DNA of 20,861 nucleotides from a virus. Numbering within the stretch: the first letter of the stretch is position 1; every line of letters begins with the position of its first letter. Shown here piece after piece: positions 6,746 through 12,786 of the stretch. A program made the position numbers and the translations under genes. The DNA is taken from the IMG/VR virus record IMGVR_UViG_3300034106_000623, positions 1 through 20,861 of that record. One strand, given 5' to 3'. The notes beneath the pieces were generated by a model. That model was not told where the DNA came from, did no database searches, and was given only the letters and a program-made list of their open reading frames with translations.

Positions 6746-6864
6746 TTTATTTTACCTTCTTTCATAACAGTTTGTAATGTGTAGTTATATAGTACCCATT
6801 TTTTGTTACGTTTGTCAATACGCATTTCAAACTCTTGATTTTTCCACCAAAAAATAGTAACCAT
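6742..6864 (-). CDS. 40-aa basic hypothetical protein
   Basis: The ATG at 6864 has a near-perfect ribosome binding site (AAGGAG, five bases away) that sits in the last codons of the preceding gene. The TGA at 6742 overlaps the next start as ATGA. The peptide is basic and aromatic, MVTIFWWKNQEF then RIDKRNKKWVLYNYT. Clean coupling on both sides supports real coding despite the length. No family is recognised. Confidence 0.65.
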   Translation of the reverse strand: MVTIFWWKNQEFEMRIDKRNKKWVLYNYTLQTVMKEGKIK

Positions 6865-7191
6865 TTATACTCCTTGAAATTTAAAACTAGAGTCAGAGTT
6901 ATTATGCTTACGATATAGTTGTTTTACTTTATTACAAATTGCAACATGTTTATTATTTGTAGATTGAAAATGTTCCGTAAGGCTTTGTTTAGTATGAATT
7001 AAATACTCATTAATATCTACAGGTATTTTTCTACCTTGTGATAGATTTTGTACAATAATAGTATCATCATTTAATATTTCTAAAATTTCATAATAACTAA
7101 CATCATCTTCAACATAACTTTTCCAATCATTCACATAATCCCAAGTTTCATCAAGATTAAAGAATGCTACTTTATCACCTATATTAAACAT
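6865..7191 (-). CDS. hypothetical protein, 108 aa, possible small beta-barrel
   Basis: The start at 7191 has GGAG nine bases upstream and lies two bases after the stop of the ATP-grasp gene, so it is co-transcribed with the ligase cassette. The N-terminal part reads FNIGDKVAFFNLDETWDY, followed by YYEILEILNDDTIIVQNL: a pattern of short strands like an SH3 or KOW-type barrel. The C-terminal part is helical with several His and Lys. The C-terminal extension of the amidotransferase (residues about 215-295) has a similar strand pattern. Function is unknown; a link to the cassette is inferred from position. Confidence 0.65.
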   Translation of the reverse strand: MFNIGDKVAFFNLDETWDYVNDWKSYVEDDVSYYEILEILNDDTIIVQNLSQGRKIPVDINEYLIHTKQSLTEHFQSTNNKHVAICNKVKQLYRKHNNSDSSFKFQGV

Positions 7192-7193
7192 AA

Positions 7194-7940
7194 TTACAGA
7201 CTCCTATAATAATTGTATATTGCTTTCGCATATTTGTCAAGCGTTGTTCCTTCTAAACCTGGTGCAGTATTAACTTCAAACACAAAAAACTTATTATCAA
7301 TTAGTCGGTGCCCAATATCAACGGCACCGAAATCAAGGCCCAATAATTTAACAGCCCTACGGGCTGATAATAGTAGCTCTTCGGACGGGGCTATTTCTGC
7401 CCTTGCGTAGACCCATCCGTTGCTATGGTTTCTAATGCCATTGCCATTACCATAGCCTAATTTCTTTTTCTTTTGTTGAACATCAATTACTTTATCTTTA
7501 AAGACATGAACACGATACTCGTGCTTATGTCTAGTTGCAACAGTATATAGTGGAGCATCAACAATTTCATAATTGTTCGTGGCTATAACAATGCCACGAC
7601 CACTATGTCCTGTAGTTGTAGTCCTACAATATATATCCCTACCATTAGCAAGTTCATATATTTCTTGTCTACTGATAGACCATTTAGGAAGATCATTAAA
7701 TCCATTTTGAGAAAGTATATTGAATGTTGTAAGTTTATCACAAGCTAATTGAATAGCATGAGGTTTATTTAAATCCTGCTCCATCCACCTGAAATGAGGT
7801 GGAGTGGAATTGCCCCAGTTTATAATGACATCTTTACGTCTAGCATTATACGATGGCGAAACCCTTAGAATACCAAGGGTTCTAGCCAATCGCTTAGCAG
7901 ATAGACTACCTATCTTATAAGGAAAAAGTTTTAAACTCAT
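7194..7940 (-). CDS. ATP-grasp carboxylate-amine ligase, RimK-like
   Basis: The 248-aa product shows the late ATP-grasp motifs: EYRVHVFKDKVIDVQQKKK (about 142-160), then LLGLDFGAVDIG and FFVFEVNTAPGLEGT near residues 197-230, where the Glu and Asn of FEVN bind Mg-ATP. GHSGRGIVIA near 115 fits the ATP-binding loop. Members join a carboxylate to an amine through an acyl-phosphate. The start overlaps the stop of the amidotransferase gene as ATGA. With the amidotransferase and amidoligase it forms a coupled cassette. The N-terminal preATP domain seems short compared with cellular RimK (about 300 aa), as is common in phage forms. The substrate is unknown. Confidence 0.88.
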   Translation of the reverse strand: MSLKLFPYKIGSLSAKRLARTLGILRVSPSYNARRKDVIINWGNSTPPHFRWMEQDLNKPHAIQLACDKLTTFNILSQNGFNDLPKWSISRQEIYELANGRDIYCRTTTTGHSGRGIVIATNNYEIVDAPLYTVATRHKHEYRVHVFKDKVIDVQQKKKKLGYGNGNGIRNHSNGWVYARAEIAPSEELLLSARRAVKLLGLDFGAVDIGHRLIDNKFFVFEVNTAPGLEGTTLDKYAKAIYNYYRSL

Positions 7941-8863
7941 TTAGTTTTTCCTTTCAATAGATATGGTGATGCATAGTTATGATATGCAGGTACACCTACA
8001 GGATCAATAGAGTCATCTTCAAACTCATCTACAAAAGATAAAGAATGATAAGGAACATTGTAAAGAAATGAAGACTTACCGTTGTAATCATCATGCATTA
8101 GATCACATGTAAAGTCTTTGTTAACTGCAACAATTTCACATAGTTCACCAGTTTCATATACTGTAAGAGTAGCAGGGTCAGCTACATCTTCTAGTAATTC
8201 TACCATTGCACCTATTGCAATTACTTTAGGTTTAGGTATTGTTACTTTAGTTTTATATGTAGCTACTGGTTTACGCCAGTTACCATAACTGTAATCAGTA
8301 TCTTTCCAAGTAGTTACAGGTGCAACATAAGGTTTGTAACTTGTATTGGAATACCAAACTTCATCATCCCACACACCCTTGTGTTCATTAAAGATATTGT
8401 GATTTCCATGACGATCAAGAAAGATAAGTTTACTATAACCAATACGAGCTTCAATAAGATCTTTTAGTGGATCTTGGAAGATAGCCAAGTTACCCCACTT
8501 GTTGACAAGCGGTTGAAGAACGTTGTTATTAAATCCAATGGTATCGCTGTGATCAGTATCACCGAAACCATTGATAATGCCATTATGGACAAAGCCAACC
8601 GCATTGTTAATTGCAAAGGGATGACAGTTTGTTTTATCAATTTTACCATGAGTCTTTATCCTAAAATGTAAGACAGCTTTTTTGTCTTGATGTTTAACAT
8701 ATTCTTTATAAAAATCTTTTAATGAAAAGAAACCTTTTTGAATATGTAATTGTTTATCTTCTGCATACATGAAGCCTGCCCCATCGGGGTTGGAGTCATA
8801 GCATTCTTTAAGTGTGTTGTAAGGAATAATTTTTCCTTCAGGTTTATAAATTGCAATGCACAT
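7937..8863 (-). CDS. class II glutamine amidotransferase-like protein (Ntn hydrolase)
   Basis: The sequence begins MCIAIYKPEG, giving the N-terminal Cys nucleophile after Met removal. Family features follow in order: SNPDGAGFMY (about 24-33), VLHFRIKTHG near 64-73 with the Arg that holds the substrate carboxylate, and VGFVHNGIING near 89-99 with the Asn-Gly of the oxyanion hole. This domain (about 1-190) would release ammonia from glutamine. A second part, about 195-308, is beta-rich (VIAIGAMVELLEDVADPA, then VPYHSLSFVDE) and looks like a small barrel domain. The start overlaps the amidoligase stop as TAATG. It could supply ammonia to the neighbouring ligases or act as an amidohydrolase. Confidence 0.86.
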   Translation of the reverse strand: MCIAIYKPEGKIIPYNTLKECYDSNPDGAGFMYAEDKQLHIQKGFFSLKDFYKEYVKHQDKKAVLHFRIKTHGKIDKTNCHPFAINNAVGFVHNGIINGFGDTDHSDTIGFNNNVLQPLVNKWGNLAIFQDPLKDLIEARIGYSKLIFLDRHGNHNIFNEHKGVWDDEVWYSNTSYKPYVAPVTTWKDTDYSYGNWRKPVATYKTKVTIPKPKVIAIGAMVELLEDVADPATLTVYETGELCEIVAVNKDFTCDLMHDDYNGKSSFLYNVPYHSLSFVDEFEDDSIDPVGVPAYHNYASPYLLKGKTK

Positions 8864-10413
8864 TATTGATATCCTTTCAAATGATTACTAAGTTCTGGGA
8901 ACATACGTTTGCGATTTGATAACCACGCAACAAATGCTTCGTGATGTGTTTGTTTCTTTAACGCTTCGTTAGATTGAGCAGGCATACAATAGTCTACTAA
9001 AGCTTGAACAAATTGTAAACGCATTGCAAACTCTTTGTAATTCATTGGAGTTGCAAACAGTCTGATTTCTACTGTGTTTTGATTGTTAAGATTTAATGCA
9101 TTGTATCTGTCACCACCATTCTTGTAACGCCAAGGGAATGTGATGGTACGTTCATCACTCATACGAGCATATTGATTATCTATACGACCTGCAATATGAT
9201 GAATGAATTGTTTGTTATCTAAACGATTAAGAAATTCAGTCATCTTGCCAAGAGTCAACTGGCTCAAGGGTTTCCGACTGACATGAACATGCATACCAAC
9301 ATTCTTTTCTGTTTTAAGATCAGGTGGAATGTTGTCATAGAATTTCTTGAATACATCAAGATGAATATCTAATGTTGCAGGACATGTTACAATTTCAAAA
9401 CCATTACGAATTGAACCATCAGATTTCATAAGAGCATGACCATGCATTAGTTTACCTACTGCAAGTTGTGCTCGATCTCTGTTGTTAGTCTCATACTCAA
9501 GCTCACAACCAAGATAGACAGTATTAGGTCTGACCTTTGTTGCTTTAAACTTAAGCATACCTTCAACGCGTGTTGAATAGTTATGAATTTTAAAACTTGC
9601 ATCTAAACATTTGTTACATACACCATCAATGGTTAGATCAGATATAGATTCGTTTCCACATTGTGTACATTCTACAATGTCTACTTCATTGCGATTCCAT
9701 ACTTGATTGCTGTGATAAAACTGTTCATCTGTTAACCAGATGTCATAGTTATCATGGAATCTATATCCATATTGTGTTGGATCAGTGTTTCTGTGTATCT
9801 GAACCCACTGTGTAGCACCTAGTCTTACACGTCGTTGCAAACCATCAACATAATAATCATTTGTTAATGCATCTTTGTAATAAGACCATTCAGGTATATC
9901 TTGTACTGTAAGATAGTCTTCAGTAGATACATCATCATTAAGACAACTAAGTTGCACAGCTTTACTAAGCATAAGTTGAGTAACCCAACTAGGTCTAAGT
10001 GTATTAGAACGAAGTCTTTTACGCAACGCACCAAAGAAACCTTTCTTAAGACTCTCGTCTTTGTTGTGAAAGTTAGGTGGGTTAGCTTTGTAATATAATG
10101 CATCAATGATTGTTGTTGCATTAATTCTGTAACTAGGATTTGTTGCAAGACCTGTTTCATAGGCAGCATCACGATAAAAATTATAACAAGTTAATCGTCT
10201 ACTACCATTTGTTTCATCATTGGTATAGAATTGCAAGACACGCTGGTCTTTATACCAAAGAGTTGATAGTGTAAAGGTTTTATTAACATTTGCTTGCTGT
10301 TCATAGTCCCATTGTCTATCTTCCTTTGTCCAATATGTTTGACGAATGTCAGGATGTGCCCATCCAAACATATTGAAACGTTTGTTAAAATCTACAAAAC
10401 TATACGGTTTCAT
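8863..10413 (-). CDS. phage amidoligase (glutamine synthetase-like COOH-NH2 ligase)
   Basis: The C-terminal half matches the amidoligase fold: YLGCELEYETN at about residue 296 with metal-binding Glu, LMKSDGSIRNGFEIVT with the substrate Asp and Glu, VGMHVHVSR with the paired His, and TVEIRLFATPMNYKEF with Glu and Arg. A zinc ribbon (CTQCG and CNKC, about 248-272) lies just before it. The N-terminal 240 residues are aromatic-rich, unlike short family members, and of unknown role. The enzyme would form an amide or isopeptide bond using ATP. I choose ATG 10413 (AAAGGAG six bases upstream); the ATG at 10419 abuts that site. The product is 516 aa. Confidence 0.88.
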   Translation of the reverse strand: MKPYSFVDFNKRFNMFGWAHPDIRQTYWTKEDRQWDYEQQANVNKTFTLSTLWYKDQRVLQFYTNDETNGSRRLTCYNFYRDAAYETGLATNPSYRINATTIIDALYYKANPPNFHNKDESLKKGFFGALRKRLRSNTLRPSWVTQLMLSKAVQLSCLNDDVSTEDYLTVQDIPEWSYYKDALTNDYYVDGLQRRVRLGATQWVQIHRNTDPTQYGYRFHDNYDIWLTDEQFYHSNQVWNRNEVDIVECTQCGNESISDLTIDGVCNKCLDASFKIHNYSTRVEGMLKFKATKVRPNTVYLGCELEYETNNRDRAQLAVGKLMHGHALMKSDGSIRNGFEIVTCPATLDIHLDVFKKFYDNIPPDLKTEKNVGMHVHVSRKPLSQLTLGKMTEFLNRLDNKQFIHHIAGRIDNQYARMSDERTITFPWRYKNGGDRYNALNLNNQNTVEIRLFATPMNYKEFAMRLQFVQALVDYCMPAQSNEALKKQTHHEAFVAWLSNRKRMFPELSNHLKGYQ

Positions 10414-10585
10414 CGACATCTCCTTTCATAGTTTCTATGAGATCCTTTGGTGGTTTTTTGTATGCACGGACAACAATGAATTCTTTTTTGTCCTTGCCCC
10501 ATTTTACACGGGCACAATTATCCCAACCATTTCCCCAGAATACATCGAAAAGATTTCGAGTGATATATTTATATTGTAATATCAT
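10400..10585 (-). CDS. 61-aa hypothetical protein leading the ligase cassette
   Basis: The start at 10585 has TGGAG eight bases upstream, and the stop lies 14 bases inside the amidoligase gene, so the two are translationally linked. The peptide is aromatic and basic (NLFDVFWGNGWDNCARVKWG at 12-31), with KKEFIVVRAYKKPP following. It looks like a compact folded domain, not a shadow ORF. It lies between stem element copy 2 and the amidoligase. No family is recognised. Confidence 0.65.
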   Translation of the reverse strand: MILQYKYITRNLFDVFWGNGWDNCARVKWGKDKKEFIVVRAYKKPPKDLIETMKGDVDETV

Positions 10586-10624
10586 ACATGACTCCAGTGA
10601 TTACGGGCAAAATTACCCACATAC

Positions 10625-10680
10625 CACACTCGTAGATTGCCGACTCGGCCTGTAGCCGTGCGGACAATCATACGAATGTG
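10625..10680 (-). promoter_or_regulatory. structured stem element, copy 2, upstream of the ligase cassette
   Basis: The plus-strand parts are: CACACTCGTA, GATTG, CCG, ACT, CGGC-CTGTA-GCCG as the inner hairpin, TG, CGG, an unpaired A, CAATC, an unpaired A, TACGAATGTG. The outer ten-base stem has one C-A mismatch. Compared with the copy at 6101-6146, the middle blocks are identical, the inner hairpin and outer stem differ but stay paired, and the two single unpaired bases are kept. It lies between a small membrane-protein gene and the 61-aa gene that opens the ligase cassette. There is no T-tract on either side, so it is not a simple terminator. Confidence 0.65.
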
Positions 10681-10691
10681 TTATAAGTGTA

Positions 10692-10856
10692 TTACTTGCA
10701 CAAATATAAGTATTGTGGATTGACAAGACCAATCACCATGTATATTACACAAAGTGTTATAATTGCAAACACAGATACTAAAACAAATCTATCAAACCAA
10801 GATAGAATATGTTTATGTTTAGGTACAATTATATAATCATGTTTATAATCGTTCAT
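10692..10856 (-). CDS. 54-aa single-pass membrane protein
   Basis: An ATG at 10856 with AAGGA eight bases upstream opens a frame to a TAA at 10692. The N-terminal 24 residues are polar (NDYKHDYIIVPKHKH), followed by an unbroken hydrophobic helix of about 20 residues (FVLVSVFAIITLCVIYMVIG) and a short tail. The start lies 14 bases inside the preceding gene. Topology N-in, one span, is expected. Small membrane proteins early in phage arms often alter the host envelope or block other phages; nothing in the sequence says which. Function is unknown. Confidence 0.7.
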   Translation of the reverse strand: MNDYKHDYIIVPKHKHILSWFDRFVLVSVFAIITLCVIYMVIGLVNPQYLYLCK

Positions 10857-11040
10857 TTAGTTTTTCCTTTAATAAGTCTACGATTGATGAATCCATTTCA
10901 GCAAGAATAAATCCTGCACCATGGGTTGTAACAAGAGTTTCAAACTCTCTTAGTGTCCAATAGAAGTGAGCTTCTTCTTGTTCATTTTGTTGAGGCCCAT
11001 CACCATTGTCGTAGTGATTATCAAAATCATCTGCATTCAT
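10843..11040 (-). CDS. 65-aa acidic hypothetical protein
   Basis: I choose the ATG at 11040, which has AAAGGA six bases upstream and begins MNADDFDNHYDNGDGPQQNE. A start at 11100 in the same frame would add 20 residues overlapping the membrane-protein gene upstream and has no ribosome binding site. The N-terminal third is strongly acidic and probably disordered; the rest (FYWTLREFETLVTTHGAGFI) is likely folded, with a C-terminal charged helix. An acidic small early protein could mimic DNA, but that is only a possibility. No family is recognised. Confidence 0.65.
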   Translation of the reverse strand: MNADDFDNHYDNGDGPQQNEQEEAHFYWTLREFETLVTTHGAGFILAEMDSSIVDLLKEKLNERL

Positions 11041-11149
11041 TACAGTTCCTTTCTTCTTTACCTTTAGCATAGCCAACACGATAAGCAATCCATGATCCAT
11101 ATATTACTAGAACAAGAGATTGAATAAACAAGTAAGTTTCTATAGACAT
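11027..11149 (-). CDS. 40-aa small membrane protein
   Basis: The ATG at 11149 has AAGGA six bases upstream; the frame ends at a TGA at 11027, overlapping the next gene. The N-terminal part is a hydrophobic helix (TYLFIQSLVLVIYGSWIAYR), followed by a basic and Cys-containing tail. One membrane span with the C-terminus inside is expected from the positive charges after the helix. It is one of two short membrane proteins in this cluster. Function is unknown. Confidence 0.6.
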   Translation of the reverse strand: MSIETYLFIQSLVLVIYGSWIAYRVGYAKGKEERNCNECR

Positions 11150-11226
11150 TTTGATTCCTTAAGTTTTAAATATTGTCTTGCATTTTTAAGAGATTGCAAG
11201 TTAACTCTGAATGTATTATTCACCAT
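11140..11226 (-). CDS. possible 28-aa peptide
   Basis: An ATG at 11226 with AAGG nine bases upstream opens a short frame that ends at a TAG overlapping the start of the next small gene (ATGTCTATAG). The peptide is basic (SLKNARQYLKLKESK) and helical in character. It fills a stretch that would otherwise be untranslated between two coupled genes. It may serve only to carry ribosomes to the next start. Evidence is limited to spacing, the ribosome binding site and the overlap. Confidence 0.4.
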   Translation of the reverse strand: MVNNTFRVNLQSLKNARQYLKLKESKCL

Positions 11227-11392
11227 TTGATGCAGCCTTGTATTGTAACACTTTAATCTTATTAATCAATAGGTTACGCTTAAGGTTGCGTTCATTCTTA
11301 GGGAATGTTTTGTATATTTTCCAGAATGCATGAGCATAGATTTCTTGCAATGCATCAGTGTTATACTTTTCAAGTTTAATTTCTGTAGTCAT
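11216..11392 (-). CDS. 58-aa basic hypothetical protein
   Basis: The ATG at 11392 has AAAGGA seven bases upstream and overlaps the end of the preceding short gene. The product is basic and likely all helical: LEKYNTDALQEIYAHAFWKI, then NERNLKRNLLINKIKVLQYK. No cysteines or membrane segment. A small basic helical protein could bind RNA or DNA, but no family is recognised and no function can be assigned. Confidence 0.6.
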   Translation of the reverse strand: MTTEIKLEKYNTDALQEIYAHAFWKIYKTFPKNERNLKRNLLINKIKVLQYKAASNGE

Positions 11393-11486
11393 GATGATTT
11401 CCTTTAGGATCTAATTGTTCAAGACGAACGCACAAGTCATGTGCGAGTAATTCGATTGTTGCTTTACAGATTAAATATGAGTTCAT
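11376..11486 (-). CDS. 36-aa hypothetical peptide, first ORF after the terminator
   Basis: I choose the ATG at 11486, seven bases after AAGGA; an ATG at 11492 is only two bases from that site. The frame ends at 11376 and overlaps the next gene by 17 bases. The peptide reads MNSYLICKATIELLAHDL then a charged tail. It directly follows the intrinsic terminator at 11554-11580 and a candidate promoter. Coding is supported by the ribosome binding site and overlap only. Confidence 0.5.
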   Translation of the reverse strand: MNSYLICKATIELLAHDLCVRLEQLDPKGNHHDYRN

Positions 11487-11498
11487 AATCATTTCCTT

Positions 11499-11527
11499 AT
11501 TATAAAAGTTTTGCCCCATGTCTGCAA
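11499..11527 (-). promoter_or_regulatory. candidate sigma70 promoter after the terminator
   Basis: On the minus strand TTGCAG, a 17-base spacer and a perfect TATAAT are seen. The -35 matches the consensus at only three positions. The -10 lies just before the AAGGA of the first small gene, so the leader would be only a few bases. It could restart transcription past the terminator. The match is weak enough to occur by chance in AT-rich DNA. Confidence 0.3.
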
Positions 11528-11553
11528 GGGTTGTTGGCTCTTGCGAATGAGAC

Positions 11554-11580
11554 AAAAAAAAAGCCCTGAATTAACAGGGC
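11554..11580 (-). terminator. intrinsic terminator after the first leftward gene
   Basis: On the minus strand GCCCTG, a six-base loop TTAATT and CAGGGC are followed directly by nine T residues. This is a textbook Rho-independent terminator. It lies 23 bases past the stop of the 125-aa gene and ahead of all other leftward genes, so it should cap the leftward transcript unless read-through, antitermination or a new promoter operates. Confidence 0.92.
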
Positions 11581-11603
11581 TTAAACAATGGAGAATATAT
11601 AAC

Positions 11604-11981
11604 TTAGTTGGTGATTGCTAGTGCAATGTCACCTTCAACATTTGTATGATCAACTCTTACTTTGGGAGTTGATGGATTGTCTGTTGAATCTGTTGATGCA
11701 GAAGCATTACGCATTGAATCTAGATTATCAATTGCTTCTGTATTACCAGAGTTAGCTCTCTTTGCTACAGATGCTTTGATACGATTGCGTAGATCAGTGA
11801 GTTCATCTACGAGATCGACGACTTCTTTAGCAAAGGGAGATTTGTATCTGCGTAAGTTAGTCTCTACATCTTGTAAGAGTTGCAATGCAAGGAAGAGTCT
11901 GAGACCTGAGTTAGCAGGTTTCATAAGTTGATTGTATTGATCAAAGTTGAAACTGTTTGTTGTTGTTGTGGACTGTGCCAT
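11604..11981 (-). CDS. first leftward gene, 125-aa hypothetical protein
   Basis: This is the first gene after the leftward promoter and is followed by a strong terminator, so it is likely made early and in quantity. The start at 11981 has GGAG about six bases upstream. The N-terminus is Ser/Thr-rich and polar (AQSTTTTNSFNFDQYNQLMK). The centre, about residues 27-78, is a helical region with regular Leu and charged residues (LFLALQLLQDVETNLRRY, then VVDLVDELTDLRNRIKASVA) that could form a coiled coil. The C-terminal part is Ser/Asn/Asp-rich and probably flexible. No DNA-binding motif, cysteine or membrane segment is visible. I do not recognise the family. Confidence 0.72.
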   Translation of the reverse strand: MAQSTTTTNSFNFDQYNQLMKPANSGLRLFLALQLLQDVETNLRRYKSPFAKEVVDLVDELTDLRNRIKASVAKRANSGNTEAIDNLDSMRNASASTDSTDNPSTPKVRVDHTNVEGDIALAITN

Positions 11982-12011
11982 AATAAGCTCCTAATTAAGG
12001 TTAATAATAAA

Positions 12012-12027
12012 TGTCTCTTTCGAGACA
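12012..12027 (-). promoter_or_regulatory. leader hairpin with GAAA tetraloop
   Basis: On the minus strand TGTCTC-GAAA-GAGACA forms a six-base stem closed by a GNRA tetraloop, about 30 bases ahead of the first leftward gene. GNRA loops are very stable in RNA and often protect or dock transcripts. A role in mRNA stability or translation is inferred. Confidence 0.5.
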
Positions 12028-12078
12028 ATTACTGTGCAATCACGGATTATTTGGTTATGTTACATAGCAGGCTGCTTG

Positions 12079-12217
12079 TGATCAGGACACACGAAGTGGG
12101 ACTGAGCACATTGCAGATGCTTCTGTAATAGAATCAAATGATTTGTGATGCACTTTGTAATTGACGAAAGAGATATATTATTAATCCTTATGGAGAGCGT
12201 TTATGGTCAGGACACAC
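12079..12217. repeat. two copies of a 14-base direct repeat TGRTCAGGACACAC
   Basis: TGATCAGGACACAC lies at 12079-12092 and TGGTCAGGACACAC at 12204-12217, 125 bases apart and in the same orientation, in gene-free DNA. Thirteen of 14 bases match and similarity stops at the edges. This is consistent with a protein-binding site or a phage-specific promoter core. Neither is proven. Confidence 0.5.
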
Positions 12218-12274
12218 AGCATAATAGGAAGCATTGATAATACAATAGAAGATAGCTAACGAAGGTCATTGAGT

Positions 12275-12363
12275 TAGATAATTAGAGTGAGCTAAGTTAT
12301 TGATAGATTAGAGTGTAGATATACACAATAGAGTTACTTGAACTATGGGGATAGATTAGGAAT
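12275..12363. repeat. weak iteron-like repeats with core GATTAG/ATTAGAGTG
   Basis: TAGATAATTAGAGTG (12275-12289), TGATAGATTAGAGTG (12301-12315) and GGATAGATTAGGAAT (12349-12363) share a core in one orientation. The first two share ATTAGAGTG exactly, and the last two share GATAGATTAG. In AT-rich DNA such matches can be chance. If real they could be initiator or regulator sites near an origin. Confidence 0.3.
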
Positions 12364-12581
12364 GATTGTTAATCTATTGTATGTATATTGATTGATTATA
12401 TATTACATGTAATAACATTGTGTGTTAATGTTAGGTTACATTGTTGGGTATAGGATGATGGGTAATCTAGGTGTATACCCCAGGGGGGAAATAAATTAAA
12501 TTAATATTATTTTACTACCCAGTAAACTAGATTTTATAAGAAATTATCAATTAGGTCTAGTACAGGTTTAGAATATGGGCA

Positions 12582-12661
12582 CCACTAACGTGGGCTATTG
12601 AACTATGGTCCTCGTCTTAACTAAGTTCGTATTCTTAGACTTCGGACTTACGTCCTCAGTC
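12582..12661. other. tandem tetraloop hairpins in the leftward leader
   Basis: CCAC-TAAC-GTGG lies at 12582-12593. GACT-TC-GGAC-TTAC-GTCC-TC-AGTC lies at 12638-12661, an eight-pair stem with a symmetric internal loop. CTAAG and CTTAG flank an eight-base loop between them. The two main hairpins share the loop and flank pattern CTWACGT. This block is richer in G and C than its surroundings. A structured leader RNA or ncRNA is possible; no tRNA cloverleaf fits. Confidence 0.4.
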
Positions 12662-12675
12662 AACTAGGTACCCTC

Positions 12676-12785
12676 TATTATATTATTATAATATTATTAT
12701 ATTATTATATTACTATTATTATATTATATTATAAATATATAAATATAATTATAATATAATTATTATTATATAATTATAATTATTA
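12676..12785. other. 110-base A/T tract with a single C
   Basis: Every base from 12676 to 12785 is A or T except one C at 12713, largely irregular repeats of ATT and TAT. It sits just downstream of the leftward promoter. Such tracts melt easily and are common at replication origins of T7-like phages, where transcription primes synthesis. The function here is inferred. Confidence 0.6.
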
Positions 12786-12786
12786 G

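Noticed and set aside
10720-10746. Plus-strand TTGACA followed by TATATT
   Set aside because: The spacer is only 15 bases, it lies within a minus-strand gene and points away from any gene on that strand.
11928-12128. Plus-strand frame of 66 codons starting with MIVLIKVETVCCCCG
   Set aside because: It starts inside the first leftward gene on the opposite strand, and the four Cys arise from the Thr-repeat codons of that gene.
12478-12490. CCCC-AGG-GGGG as an intrinsic terminator
   Set aside because: Neither strand has a T-tract after the stem and the loop is only three bases.
12600-12680. Possible tRNA, suggested by CTAAG-TTCGTATT-CTTAG
   Set aside because: The loop has eight bases instead of seven, no acceptor stem or anticodon arm pairs, and no CCA end can be placed.
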